From positions 1 to 64,000 of the forward strand of contig JAIBEV010000132.1 in NCBI GenBank assembly GCA_019459505.1: 64,000 nt of DNA, written 5' to 3'. The position numbers and the translations under genes are program-made. The stretch comes from Candidatus Paracaedibacteraceae bacterium (lineage in GTDB: Bacteria > Pseudomonadota > Alphaproteobacteria > Paracaedibacterales > Paracaedibacteraceae). The number at the start of each line of letters is the position of its first letter. Positions within the stretch are counted from its first letter, which is position 1. The notes under the pieces are model-generated. The model made no database searches, had not been told where the DNA came from, and worked only from the letters and a program-made list of their open reading frames with translations. Below, piece after piece: positions 1-9,230 of this stretch.

Positions 1-132
1 ACCTTGATGACATAATATTTTTATTTCCATTGTTTGTTCCCACTTAATCATTAGTAAAACCTCATAAACGGAGATTAACTCAAGAGAAAATGTATCAAAA
101 TTCAACCGCTGCTCTGTATCATTTTACGTCCG

Positions 133-762
133 TTGTTAACAACCGTAGAGTTAATGAATGGACTAAAAACTTTAGATGATCTGCAACAAGAGGCCCTTAG
201 TATAATTGGGGTACTTGATTTCTTTCAACAGCCTGCTATCTTAGAAAATTATGTTCAATCAGTATTGGAAGTGGCTAACACCTTAATAAAAGCAAATGCT
301 TTATCTATACAAGGTATGAATAATAGCCTGCCTGCAGCTAACCGTAATGCCTTAAACCCAAATTTTATACAGATCCGCGATGTCTGTACGCAAATGCTAG
401 ATGATCTAGCCAATCCCACCATCATTAAGAATGAAGCCTTTTCTTCCTACCTTAAATTGGAGGAAATGAAACAAGAAAATGACACAGTAAAAAATCTAGA
501 TCTCTCAACATCTCAATCATCAAAGCAGTATGGAGATACAATTGCTTTGATTCATACGACCTTCACGAGGGGTTTGCAGTCCATAAATGGACAGATCCTT
601 ATTGGAAAATTGAAGCAAAATGCTGATACAGCTGATCTAGAAAAGGCCAAAGTATTATCGACGCTTACAGCTTTAAAGAATCAACTTCAAAGCGTGAATG
701 GCAGTCAACTCTTACTTGAGTCCCTTCAAAAAATCGAGACTCATTTGACCACTGAGGAATAA
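133..762 (+). CDS. Hypothetical protein, mostly helical, no family recognised
   Basis: This 209-codon frame opens with TTG at 133. No ATG lies between the upstream in-frame stop (76-78) and 133, and the first in-frame ATG is at 154, so the true start is one of these two. The product is hydrophilic, rich in Leu, Gln, Asn and Lys, with no signal peptide, no clear membrane segment and no Cys-based motif. The residue pattern suggests long amphipathic helices, for example around residues 170-205. I recognise no family. A competing reading frame starting with ATG at 90 overlaps the first 90 bases and ends soon after, so the N-terminus could also be frameshifted. It converges on the ABC1 kinase gene with only 8 bases between the stops. 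Confidence 0.55.
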   Translation: MLTTVELMNGLKTLDDLQQEALSIIGVLDFFQQPAILENYVQSVLEVANTLIKANALSIQGMNNSLPAANRNALNPNFIQIRDVCTQMLDDLANPTIIKNEAFSSYLKLEEMKQENDTVKNLDLSTSQSSKQYGDTIALIHTTFTRGLQSINGQILIGKLKQNADTADLEKAKVLSTLTALKNQLQSVNGSQLLLESLQKIETHLTTEE

Positions 763-770
763 CGATAAAT

Positions 771-2105
771 TTAGCCAGAGATGGAATCAATCAACCTAAA
801 GACTGTTGTTTTGTGCGCTTCAAGGTTGGTTGGTTCAAATCCTTGGATCATTTCTTCGGTCAATTGATGCCAGTTCTGCTTCACCCCTAGACGCATCATA
901 ACCGATCCAATCCCGACCGCCGCTCGATCCATAAAGACAAACTCCTTTGGTGGGCGAATTCCACCGGCTTGGCTCAGCTGCTCATGAACTTTAGTAGCAG
1001 TTTCCCAGCCTATCTTTCCTTTTAGATCATTTTGAATTAAACGCACCCGATCATCGAGTAAGGGCTCATAGAGCAATTTTGCCCATTCTGAAATAATTTC
1101 AATAATCTCTTTATTCAGATTTTCAAAACCCCATATTTCATAGGCATGCACAGCTCTTGCCTGATCATTGGTTTGTAAAGCACGGTATAATTCGATAACA
1201 CCAGAAACAAACTGGCCAGAAAAGCTCCGGATACAGCCTAAATCCAGAATATTAATCTGACCATCCTCGGTAATCTTATAATTTCCTGGATGAGGATCGC
1301 CATGAATTAAACCATAGGAATAAAAAGGATGATACCAAGCCTCGTATAGCTTTTTACCAATATCGTTGCGAAAATCGGCGTCAGCATCACAATAATGAAG
1401 GACGCTATTACCCTCTAACCATTGCATCGTTAACAATCGTTTTGTCGTAAGAAAGTCATACACTTCAGGAAGATGAATGTCTGACTTATCCTTAAAGATC
1501 TCCTGAAAGATCTTTAAATTCTTGGCTTCATCTAAATAGTTGAGCTCTTCACGCAGCCGTTCTTCTATTTCTTCACGGATGGCCTCTGTTTTTAGCGCAC
1601 TATTAAAAGATTCGTAAAGCGATAAGATTAGATTAAGTTGCGCCAAATCAGCATCAATAACTGATTCCATGTTGGGATATTGAAGCTTACAAGCAACCTT
1701 TTCTCCGCTTACAAGCGTCGCCTGGTGTACTTGTCCCAGGGAAGCAGCGGCCGTGGCCTCTTGCTGAAAGTCTGCAAAATGATTGAGCCAATTTAAGCCG
1801 AGCTCACTCGCCATTCGACGCCGGACAAAGGACCACCCCATAGAGGGGGCATTCGATTGCAGTTCCAAGAGCTCATCCGCATATTCTTCTGGTAGGGCCC
1901 CAGGCACAGTCGCTAGGAATTGCGCCACTTTCATCAAAGGCCCCTTCAGTCCTCCAAGAAGATTCTTTAAACCCTCTGCATGACGATCCCGGTCAATTGT
2001 CACCCCCAGATACTTTTCACCCATTAAACGCCCTGCTAACCCGCTCACGGCTGAGGTAATTTGCACATAGCGTTTCAGGCGTCCACTGAGGGATGACTCA
2101 TCCAT
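771..2105 (-). CDS. AarF/ABC1/UbiB-family atypical kinase
   Basis: The 444-residue product is an ABC1 (UbiB/ADCK) atypical protein kinase-like protein. Members support ubiquinone biosynthesis or lipid handling at the inner membrane. In the sequence I see the family's N-terminal KxGQ-like element as LMKVAQFLA (about residues 57-65; a K-x-A-Q variant), the Ala-rich loop AAASLGQVHQA (about 119-129), the Lys strand VACKLQYPN, the catalytic loop HGDPHPGNY and the metal-binding ILDLGC (DFG equivalent). It lacks the C-terminal transmembrane hairpin of gamma-proteobacterial UbiB and matches the shorter alphaproteobacterial form. Its start lies 2 bases from the stop of the upstream oligoendopeptidase gene, so the two are probably co-transcribed. 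The family call is firm; the exact substrate is unknown. Confidence 0.9.
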   Translation of the reverse strand: MDESSLSGRLKRYVQITSAVSGLAGRLMGEKYLGVTIDRDRHAEGLKNLLGGLKGPLMKVAQFLATVPGALPEEYADELLELQSNAPSMGWSFVRRRMASELGLNWLNHFADFQQEATAAASLGQVHQATLVSGEKVACKLQYPNMESVIDADLAQLNLILSLYESFNSALKTEAIREEIEERLREELNYLDEAKNLKIFQEIFKDKSDIHLPEVYDFLTTKRLLTMQWLEGNSVLHYCDADADFRNDIGKKLYEAWYHPFYSYGLIHGDPHPGNYKITEDGQINILDLGCIRSFSGQFVSGVIELYRALQTNDQARAVHAYEIWGFENLNKEIIEIISEWAKLLYEPLLDDRVRLIQNDLKGKIGWETATKVHEQLSQAGGIRPPKEFVFMDRAAVGIGSVMMRLGVKQNWHQLTEEMIQGFEPTNLEAHKTTVFRLIDSISG

Positions 2106-2107
2106 GT

Positions 2108-3883
2108 TTATAACTCTTCCAACTGATCAATCATACCAGAAATCATCTGTAATCCTCGGTCCCAAAAAGCAGGATCTTTTGCATCCAGCCCAAAGGGGGC
2201 GAGCAATTCAGGATAGCGCTTACTGCCGCCGGCGCGTAGTAAGGTTAGGTATTTCTCAGCAAATCCTGGATGGCCTTGCTGATAAACAGCATACAGAGAA
2301 TTGACCAAACAATCGCCAAATGCATAAGCGTATACATAAAAGGGTGCATGAATAAAATGAGAAATATAGGCCCAATAAGGTGTAATACATTCATCTAGCT
2401 TGACTGCATCTCCCAAGGCCTCTCGCTGCGTCTGCATCCAAATTTGCCCCAGCTCGTCCGCTGACAATTCACCGTCACGACGGCGTATGTGAACTTGTTT
2501 TTCAAATTCAAAAAAAGCTATTTGCCGAACAACCGTATTTAACATATCTTCAACCTTCGCAGCGATCATACTGCGTTTCTGATCATTAGTTGTGCACTGT
2601 TGTAACAACGATTGAAAGGTCAGCATCTCACCAAAAACTGAGGCTGTTTCTGCAATAGTTAAGGGAGTATCGGCTAATAGAGGGCCTTGGGAAGAAGCCA
2701 ACACTTGATGGACACCGTGTCCTAGTTCATGAGCCAACGTCATAACATCCCGCAATCTTCCCTGATAATTCAGCATTAAATACGGATGCACACTGGGAAC
2801 TGTTGGATGAGCAAATGCCCCGGACCGCTTACCTGGTTTAGCGGGTACGTCAATCCAGGCATTATCAAAGAAGCGTTGGCCAATTTCCGCCATTTCCGGA
2901 TTAAAATGATGATAAGCCTTATGAACAATATCTTTCGCCTCCCCCCATGCAATAAGACGGTCATCCGCTGTGGGTAAAGGCGCATTGCGATCCCAGTATT
3001 CAAGCTTATCTTTTCCGAGCCATTTTGCTTTTAAAGCGTAATAACGATGCGATAAATTGGCATAGGATCCCTTGACGGCAGTGGTTAGCGCTTCCACCAC
3101 TTCATCTTCCACCTGATTCGCCAAATTGCGAGCAGCCACGGGGTGAGAATATCGCCGCCACCGATCATCTATTTCTTTATCTTTGGCGAGAATATTAGTC
3201 ACCATGGTAAAAATCGACAGATGGCTTTGCAGGCCCTCAGCCATGGAGTGCGCTGCTTCTGCTCGGATCGATTCATCCTTATCGCTAAGCTTATCAACAA
3301 TTTCGCTAATACCAATTTTTTCACCCTTCCAGGTGAATTTAATGCCGGCTAAGGTCTCATCGTACAACCGATTCCAAGCGGCACGGCCTGTAATAGACTT
3401 CTCAATGACTAATTTTTCCTGATCTTCGGACAATTGATGATCTTTATAAAGACGTATATTATTGAGCCACGACTGGTACCTATTTAAATCGGGCAGATCG
3501 GTAAATCCTTGTACTAAAATAGATTCGTCGAGCTTGGCAATATCCAAATTATAGAATACTAATTTGGCAGCTAATGCTGTCACTTGTTCTTGAATATGCT
3601 GTAGAAATTGTTGGGCATTTGTATTGTGGAGTTGAGTAGCAGAATTTAAAAAGGCAAAGCTCATCAGTTTTCCCATCAAATCCTCCAATACCTCATAATC
3701 CTTAATGGATTGTAAAAGAGTTGCTGGATTCTTTAAAGGTGACCCTGTTGACTGGAATTGATAAGATTGAACAAACGTCTCCACCAATTGGCGTGCTGTT
3801 GTTAAATCTTGCTCGATTTTTGGATCCTCTGACCCCTCGTAAAAATCAGTCAGGTCCCATGATGGCAGAGCGGCATTTGTCAT
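2108..3883 (-). CDS. pepF: Oligoendopeptidase F (M3 family zinc metallopeptidase)
   Basis: This 591-residue protein is an M3B oligopeptidase that cleaves short peptides in the cytoplasm. The zinc motif HELGHGVHQ sits near residue 386, preceded by TLAHELG, and the third ligand Glu follows in the ETASVFGEMLTF stretch about 25 residues later, as expected. The C-terminal Y-rich segment (IHAPFYVYAYAFGDCLV) is typical of the PepF family. Length fits the family (about 590-610). There is no signal peptide. It is followed after 2 bases by the ABC1 kinase gene. Confidence 0.95.
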   Translation of the reverse strand: MTNAALPSWDLTDFYEGSEDPKIEQDLTTARQLVETFVQSYQFQSTGSPLKNPATLLQSIKDYEVLEDLMGKLMSFAFLNSATQLHNTNAQQFLQHIQEQVTALAAKLVFYNLDIAKLDESILVQGFTDLPDLNRYQSWLNNIRLYKDHQLSEDQEKLVIEKSITGRAAWNRLYDETLAGIKFTWKGEKIGISEIVDKLSDKDESIRAEAAHSMAEGLQSHLSIFTMVTNILAKDKEIDDRWRRYSHPVAARNLANQVEDEVVEALTTAVKGSYANLSHRYYALKAKWLGKDKLEYWDRNAPLPTADDRLIAWGEAKDIVHKAYHHFNPEMAEIGQRFFDNAWIDVPAKPGKRSGAFAHPTVPSVHPYLMLNYQGRLRDVMTLAHELGHGVHQVLASSQGPLLADTPLTIAETASVFGEMLTFQSLLQQCTTNDQKRSMIAAKVEDMLNTVVRQIAFFEFEKQVHIRRRDGELSADELGQIWMQTQREALGDAVKLDECITPYWAYISHFIHAPFYVYAYAFGDCLVNSLYAVYQQGHPGFAEKYLTLLRAGGSKRYPELLAPFGLDAKDPAFWDRGLQMISGMIDQLEEL

Positions 3884-4046
3884 AATAATCTCCTCTGAGG
3901 TTAGGCTGATGATAACGAAAATATTCCAGCACTTCCTAGTAAAATTGCAATCCGTTTTAACAATTGATCCCTGTTAAATTGTCCCCTTACCTTAAAGATG
4001 CTTGATCTTTAATCATAAAAGAAAGTTGATTAACAGAGCGTTATCC

Positions 4047-5480
4047 CTATTTATCTCCGTATTCAGAATCAATATCGACAATGCGCATAATGTTAGTTCC
4101 GCTTTGCTGGCCAAAAGGGACACCCGCTAGGATAATGATCCGATCACCTCTCACCGCCACTTTATTTGCAACAAGGCAATCGCTGGCTTTTTTTACCATG
4201 TCTGCCAAGCTCGAGATAGGCTCGCATAAAATTGGCAAAGTTCCCCAAAATAGACACATCATTCGCGCTGTCACCATTTGCGGCGTTAAAGCAACAATTG
4301 GGGATTTTGGTCTTTCTCGTGTTTCATGGAGGGCTGAATTGCCCGTCTCTGTAAACGTCACAATGGCTTTAACTGGGATTGTTTGCGCTACTTGGCGAGC
4401 GGCGGCGGTCATCGCCCCATAAATATTTGGGCGAATAGACGGTCGATAAACTTGCACCAAGTTATGGTAGAAGGGGTCATTTTCCACCTGCTTAATAATG
4501 CGGCTCATCATTGAAACAGATTCACGGGGAAATTGGCCGCTTGCTGATTCAGCCGATAGCATCACAGCATCGACCCCATCATAAATAGCGGTTGCGACAT
4601 CCGAAGCTTCAGCTCGGGTTGGCGCGGGGTTTTGGATCATTGAATCCAGCATTTGAGTGGCGACAATAACGGGTTTTCCAGCTTCACGACATTCCCGAAT
4701 AATTGTTTTCTGCGCTGTGGGTACCTCCTCCGGCGGCATTTCAACACCCAGGTCACCACGCGCAACCATAACACCATCAGATAAATCAATAATTTCAACA
4801 TGATGTTCCATTGCTTTGGGTTTTTCAATCTTACTGATTAACTTTGCCCGTCCGCCAATTAATTCTTTGGCTTCCAGAAGGTCCTCAGGGCGTTGAACAA
4901 ATGAAATAGCAACCCAATCCACCCCCAAGTCTAAGGCAAACTCTAGATCAATCTTATCCTTTTCCGTGACCGCCGAAATGGGGATGGAAACACCGGGAAT
5001 ATTAACTCCCTTCCGATTTGATAGTTTACCGCCATTCTTAACTTTGGTGATAATCTGATGCGGCGTTGAACTCTCAATAATGAGTCGAATTTTTCCATCA
5101 TCAAGCAAAAGCTCAATACCGGGAATTACGGCCGCAAAAAGCTCTGGATGGGGTAGGTAAACCCGATTTTGATCCCCAGGATCGGCATAGCTATCGAAAA
5201 TAAAAGTAGCGCCTTCTTCCAGTATTACTGCATTTTCCTTAAACAGTCCGATTCTAAGTTTTGGGCCCTGTAAATCAGCCAAAATAGCAATCGGGCTTTG
5301 AACCGTTTCTTCAATTTGACGAATAATCTCATAGGTGTGACGATGCTGGTCATGAGTACCATGGGAAAAATTGAGACGAAAAACGTCAGCCCCGGCTTCG
5401 TGTAGGGATAAAATTTCATCATAAGTTTGACTGGATGGCCCTAAAGTGGCAACAATTTTGGCTTTGCGGGATCTAAGCAT
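4047..5480 (-). CDS. pyk: Pyruvate kinase
   Basis: The 477-residue product catalyses phosphoenolpyruvate + ADP to pyruvate + ATP, the last step of glycolysis. It begins with RKAKIVATLGPSS, then has the NFSHG substrate loop, the active-site strand KLISKIEKP with the catalytic Lys, the metal-binding region VMVARGDLGVEMP, and KPVIVATQMLDSM. The C-terminal regulatory domain is present at normal length. An ATG start at 5480 is consistent with homologues. The gene is monocistronic in appearance, with 73 bases to the PBP gene upstream and 163 bases to pepF downstream. Confidence 0.97.
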   Translation of the reverse strand: MLRSRKAKIVATLGPSSQTYDEILSLHEAGADVFRLNFSHGTHDQHRHTYEIIRQIEETVQSPIAILADLQGPKLRIGLFKENAVILEEGATFIFDSYADPGDQNRVYLPHPELFAAVIPGIELLLDDGKIRLIIESSTPHQIITKVKNGGKLSNRKGVNIPGVSIPISAVTEKDKIDLEFALDLGVDWVAISFVQRPEDLLEAKELIGGRAKLISKIEKPKAMEHHVEIIDLSDGVMVARGDLGVEMPPEEVPTAQKTIIRECREAGKPVIVATQMLDSMIQNPAPTRAEASDVATAIYDGVDAVMLSAESASGQFPRESVSMMSRIIKQVENDPFYHNLVQVYRPSIRPNIYGAMTAAARQVAQTIPVKAIVTFTETGNSALHETRERPKSPIVALTPQMVTARMMCLFWGTLPILCEPISSLADMVKKASDCLVANKVAVRGDRIIILAGVPFGQQSGTNIMRIVDIDSEYGDK

Positions 5481-5553
5481 AAATGAATTCGTGATGAGAA
5501 GTGATCTGATAATCTAAGTATAACCCCAACCACAGGCCCTGGCTACAAGGATC

Positions 5554-7701
5554 TTATTCTGAAGCTGCTTCTTCCATCATTTTATCAAAGCTGGCTGAAT
5601 CGATCGGATCATTCATTATCACCGTGGATTCAACTTTACTTTCCTGAATAATGCCCTCATCATCGTCTTCAAATGATTGTGAGCTTGGTGCCTGCACTCC
5701 CGCAATTAACAGGGATCCAGCGGGCGGATTAGCCGCCAATACAGGCTTCATAAATAAGGCAAAGGTCTGAGCTGGAATACGCCCACCCGTAGAGTTTTTA
5801 ATCATTGGAGCATTGTTATCGTTTCCTGTCCACACACCCACCACAAGATTGGTGGTAAACCCAATAAACCAAGCATCCTTATCAGCATTACTGCCTGTTT
5901 TACCGGCGGTCGGAAAATCTGTTTTTGCACCGCGTCCTGTCCCACTTTCCACAACACCTAGCATCATTTGATTCATCTGATTGAGATAATGAGGTTTAAT
6001 AACTTGGATAGGATCGGGATCTTGATGCTGGTACAAGATATCGCCTTTTTTGTTACGAATCTCCAGAATACCATACGAGGAAACAAAATTTCCTTTATTG
6101 GCAAAGCTTGCATAAGCAGCAACCAATTCCAACAATGTAACTTCTGTTGTGCCCAAGCAAATACTTAAATCGGTGATCATTTCGCTGGTAATACCAAGAC
6201 GCCTTGCCACAGAAGAAATTTTGGGTCCCCCGACATGAGCTGCAATGCGAGTGGTTACCGTATTGACAGATTTTTTTAAAGCCTCAGCCATCGAAATCTC
6301 ACCCACCGCATGATAAGTTCTAAAGTTTTTGGGAGCCCACCCCCCCAAGCTAAAGGGTTCATCCGAAATCATAGTGTAAGGTGCCATGCCACTTTCCAGG
6401 CCCGCCAAATATACAAAGGGCTTGAAGGATGATCCCGGCTGGCGAAGGGCCTGCGTAGCACGATTATATTGGCTCTTGCCATAATGGGTTCCACCAATCA
6501 TAGCGCGCACTGCTCCATTGGGACTCATGGCCACGAGAGAGATTTCGCTGGTTTTATACTTTTTACCCAATTCTTCCATCTTTATCTGGGTAGCAACCTC
6601 AGCTTGTTTTTGCATGAAAGGATCTAGGGTCGTTACCACCACAAGATCTTCATCATAGGACCCAATTAAGTTCGGAATTTGATCATAGATCCAGTCACCA
6701 AAGAAATTGCCACTCTTAATATCAATACGATCTTCATCAATCTCATCATGTTTTTGTTGTAACACTTGCTGTATTGATGGAATATAGCCGGCCTCATGCA
6801 TTTGAGTGAGTACAACCATAGCGCGCTCGTGCGATCGGGTGGGGTTGCTTGTCGGAGAATAACGCGATGGCGCCTTTAATAAGCCCGCAATAACAGCGGC
6901 TTCATAAACCGTGAGATATTTTGCTGGTTTGTGATAATATTTTTGAGATGCCGCTTCAATTCCAAAGGTCCCCGCACCAAAGTAAACACGGTTAAGGTAC
7001 ATGGTCATAATCTGTTCTTTGGTGAACTTCATTTCTAACCAGATAGCCAGAATCACCTCTTGAATTTTCCGACGCAAAGATTTGTCCTGAATCGAATATT
7101 TACCCTGATTTTGTAAGAAATTTTTGGCAAGCTGTTGTGTGACCGTTGATCCCCCTTGAACAACACGACCAGCCTTATAATTGGTATAGGCCGCCCGCAC
7201 AAGACCGATGACATCCACCCCAAAATGGCTATAAAAGCGACGATCTTCGATGGACATTAAGGCTTGTGGAACATGGGGGGGTAACTCATTCAACTTGACC
7301 ATTTCCTCAAATAGGTCACCGTAGGTTCCGATAACAGTTCCATCGCGCGCTTGAATCGTTACACCCGGCTTGCGTGAACTTACCATCAATTGATCGGTAT
7401 CTGGTAAGTCATAGCTAAACCACATAACCGTAAGTATCCCAAAACACATCATCCATACCCCTAAGGTTAGGAATAGCTTAAAGAGCATCCAACGAATTGT
7501 GGTTTTACCAGACGATCTTCTTTTCGGCTTTTTCTCAGTTTTTTGGCCAGCTGACTTCTTCTTTTTTTCAAATAACCAGCCAAGGCTAATTTTAGGCATA
7601 AAAAATTTAAGCCATGAAAAAGAACTTTTTTGCTTTTTTGGCTTAGAGGATCTGGCGCGCGTTTTATCGGACGCATAAAGTTTTGGTGGGCGATCAGCCA
7701 C
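5554..7701 (-). CDS. mrcA: Class A penicillin-binding protein 1A (bifunctional transglycosylase/transpeptidase)
   Basis: This 715-residue bifunctional enzyme polymerises and cross-links peptidoglycan at the periplasmic face. A long Lys/Arg-rich cytoplasmic tail (1-70) precedes one membrane segment (about 74-96). The GT51 domain has the catalytic Glu in SIEDRRFYSHFGVD (E152) and the QGGSTVTQQLAKN motif. The transpeptidase domain has the active Ser in QPGSSFKPF (S424, K427), SVN at 478-480 and KTGS at 601-604. The start is GTG at 7701, directly followed by MADRPPK-like sequence. The acidic C-terminal tail after residue 680 is not conserved in the family as I know it. Only the paralogue identity (1A versus another class A enzyme) is uncertain. 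Confidence 0.93.
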   Translation of the reverse strand: MADRPPKLYASDKTRARSSKPKKQKSSFSWLKFFMPKISLGWLFEKKKKSAGQKTEKKPKRRSSGKTTIRWMLFKLFLTLGVWMMCFGILTVMWFSYDLPDTDQLMVSSRKPGVTIQARDGTVIGTYGDLFEEMVKLNELPPHVPQALMSIEDRRFYSHFGVDVIGLVRAAYTNYKAGRVVQGGSTVTQQLAKNFLQNQGKYSIQDKSLRRKIQEVILAIWLEMKFTKEQIMTMYLNRVYFGAGTFGIEAASQKYYHKPAKYLTVYEAAVIAGLLKAPSRYSPTSNPTRSHERAMVVLTQMHEAGYIPSIQQVLQQKHDEIDEDRIDIKSGNFFGDWIYDQIPNLIGSYDEDLVVVTTLDPFMQKQAEVATQIKMEELGKKYKTSEISLVAMSPNGAVRAMIGGTHYGKSQYNRATQALRQPGSSFKPFVYLAGLESGMAPYTMISDEPFSLGGWAPKNFRTYHAVGEISMAEALKKSVNTVTTRIAAHVGGPKISSVARRLGITSEMITDLSICLGTTEVTLLELVAAYASFANKGNFVSSYGILEIRNKKGDILYQHQDPDPIQVIKPHYLNQMNQMMLGVVESGTGRGAKTDFPTAGKTGSNADKDAWFIGFTTNLVVGVWTGNDNNAPMIKNSTGGRIPAQTFALFMKPVLAANPPAGSLLIAGVQAPSSQSFEDDDEGIIQESKVESTVIMNDPIDSASFDKMMEEAASE

Positions 7702-7969
7702 TGATTATACCTAAAAATACCACTTATACTATGGTCAGTTTATACTTTATTTCCGTCCTGGATACAATAAAAAAGCCTCTTTAAAATGGGTTAAGGAAAG
7801 CTATAATAGAAATTTGCTTGAAATTAAGTAAGTTTTATTAAAGCAGAGATATTTTCCTCTATATTCCTTTTTTGGAAGAAATGATAATCTGCTATTTTTA
7901 ATTACTTGAAAATTTACAACCTAATTTTTCTATTCTACCTACCTAAGAAATACCTTATACGAGAATAAA

Positions 7970-8986
7970 TTGAATCAATTTTTAAAAGCCATCATAAAGT
8001 CAATTTTATTTTCAATCATGCTCCCTATCGCCTCTGCAGAAGAGTTATCTGATATTATAGCCTCCGATCCAGCCATCCACCAATTTACAACCATCTATGT
8101 CACGCATGCTGATGATAGTATTCTTACTGAAATTATTGACGACAAAGTCATTCAAGAAATTCCCCTAATATTTAGCGCAAATTATGTGGTGGTAGGAAGA
8201 GATCAACTTTATATGGCAAATAGCACTGAGGTTAGTACCCTTATGAATGGCACCCCTGTTCCCATTGTCACTTTACCACCTGCTATTGTTGATTTAATTA
8301 CCCATAACAATGAACTTTATATCGTTCACGGCCGTACTGTTAGCGCCTTTGTTAACAGTAAAAATATTTCTAACATACGCCTGGCCTCTCTTATATCAAG
8401 CGCAACTATTAAGGGAGATACAATTTATGTCATGCATGGCAATACACTGAGTATGATTGTTGACCATAAAATAGTAAAGGAGATAGAACTTCCCATCTTT
8501 TCTTCTAACGTATTTGACGATCCTGCTCGAACCTATTTAGCTTTTATAGGAAATAAAACTTATCTTACAGAACATGGCAATTCCTTTATCTACGAAATCA
8601 CGGATAGGACAATTACACCACTAATCCAACTGGATAAGAAGGTTGATAAATTAGCTTTTATTGAGCAAAATCTTTATGTAGTGCATGCTGATGATGATAG
8701 GATCAGCCTTATTATTGATGGCAAGAAAACTCAAGAAATTAAAGTCAGCAGCTATCCGGGTGATTTAGCGGTAGTGCGTCGAAAACTGTACGTTGCAAAT
8801 TATAAAGGAGACAGCATCAATGTCATTGCTGACGATAAAAAAATTCACGATATTAAAGTGACAAAGTATCCTTCAGCTTTAGCAACACGGTATTTTGGTC
8901 AAAGCCTTCCATACATGCTGGCTAATCTAGAAAATCAACTTTCTCGCCCCCTTTTGTATGATATTGATATTATGTCTTCTGTTTAA
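7970..8986 (+). CDS. Secreted beta-propeller-like repeat protein (YVTN-like), function unknown
   Basis: The 338-residue frame starts with TTG at 7970; no in-frame ATG precedes it and a clear Sec signal peptide follows (positively charged start, hydrophobic core, ending ASA-EE near residue 23-24). The mature part is built of about six to seven repeats of roughly 40 residues with a recurring pattern of YV/YI-x-H/N-G-D-x-I-S-x-I-x-D-x-K-x-x-x-E-I. Examples are YVVHADDDRISLIIDGKK and YVANYKGDSINVIADDKK. This resembles YVTN/NHL-type beta-propeller blades. The protein probably acts outside the inner membrane as a binding scaffold. No catalytic residues are evident. It stands alone between divergent neighbours. 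Confidence 0.72.
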   Translation: MNQFLKAIIKSILFSIMLPIASAEELSDIIASDPAIHQFTTIYVTHADDSILTEIIDDKVIQEIPLIFSANYVVVGRDQLYMANSTEVSTLMNGTPVPIVTLPPAIVDLITHNNELYIVHGRTVSAFVNSKNISNIRLASLISSATIKGDTIYVMHGNTLSMIVDHKIVKEIELPIFSSNVFDDPARTYLAFIGNKTYLTEHGNSFIYEITDRTITPLIQLDKKVDKLAFIEQNLYVVHADDDRISLIIDGKKTQEIKVSSYPGDLAVVRRKLYVANYKGDSINVIADDKKIHDIKVTKYPSALATRYFGQSLPYMLANLENQLSRPLLYDIDIMSSV

Positions 8987-9126
8987 TCTTCTTCTCTAAT
9001 TTCCTTCTTAGCTCTTGCGTCTCTCCTCTTCAGAAAAAGAAAGTTATTTGTATAATCCTCACAAGATGCTTTGTGCTCTATCACATTTGTGTTATATCCA
9101 AACAAATTGAAGATTGAAGAATGTGA

Positions 9127-9167
9127 GATAAGAAATTAAAAGATAACTTTTAATTTTTGTTCTTATC
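9127..9167 (+). other. Long AT-rich hairpin between the propeller gene and the secretion operon
   Basis: GATAAGAA (9127-9134) plus ATTAAAAG (9135-9142) pairs with CTTTTAAT (9147-9154) and TTCTTATC (9160-9167), with a 5-base bulge on the 3' side. It lies 141 bases after the stop of the secreted propeller gene and 64 bases before the gspE-like start. It could be a terminator without a clean T tract or a leader structure; I cannot tell which. Confidence 0.4.
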
Positions 9168-9230
9168 CAAGCACCACCTTCGACTTTTTAGATAGAGTGC
9201 AACCCACAAATTAATTAATTTTTTATTACC

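Noticed and set aside
832-842. GGTTCAAATCC, a tRNA T-arm-like string
   Set aside because: It lies inside the conserved C-terminal coding part of the ABC1 kinase gene and no acceptor or anticodon arms can be folded around it.
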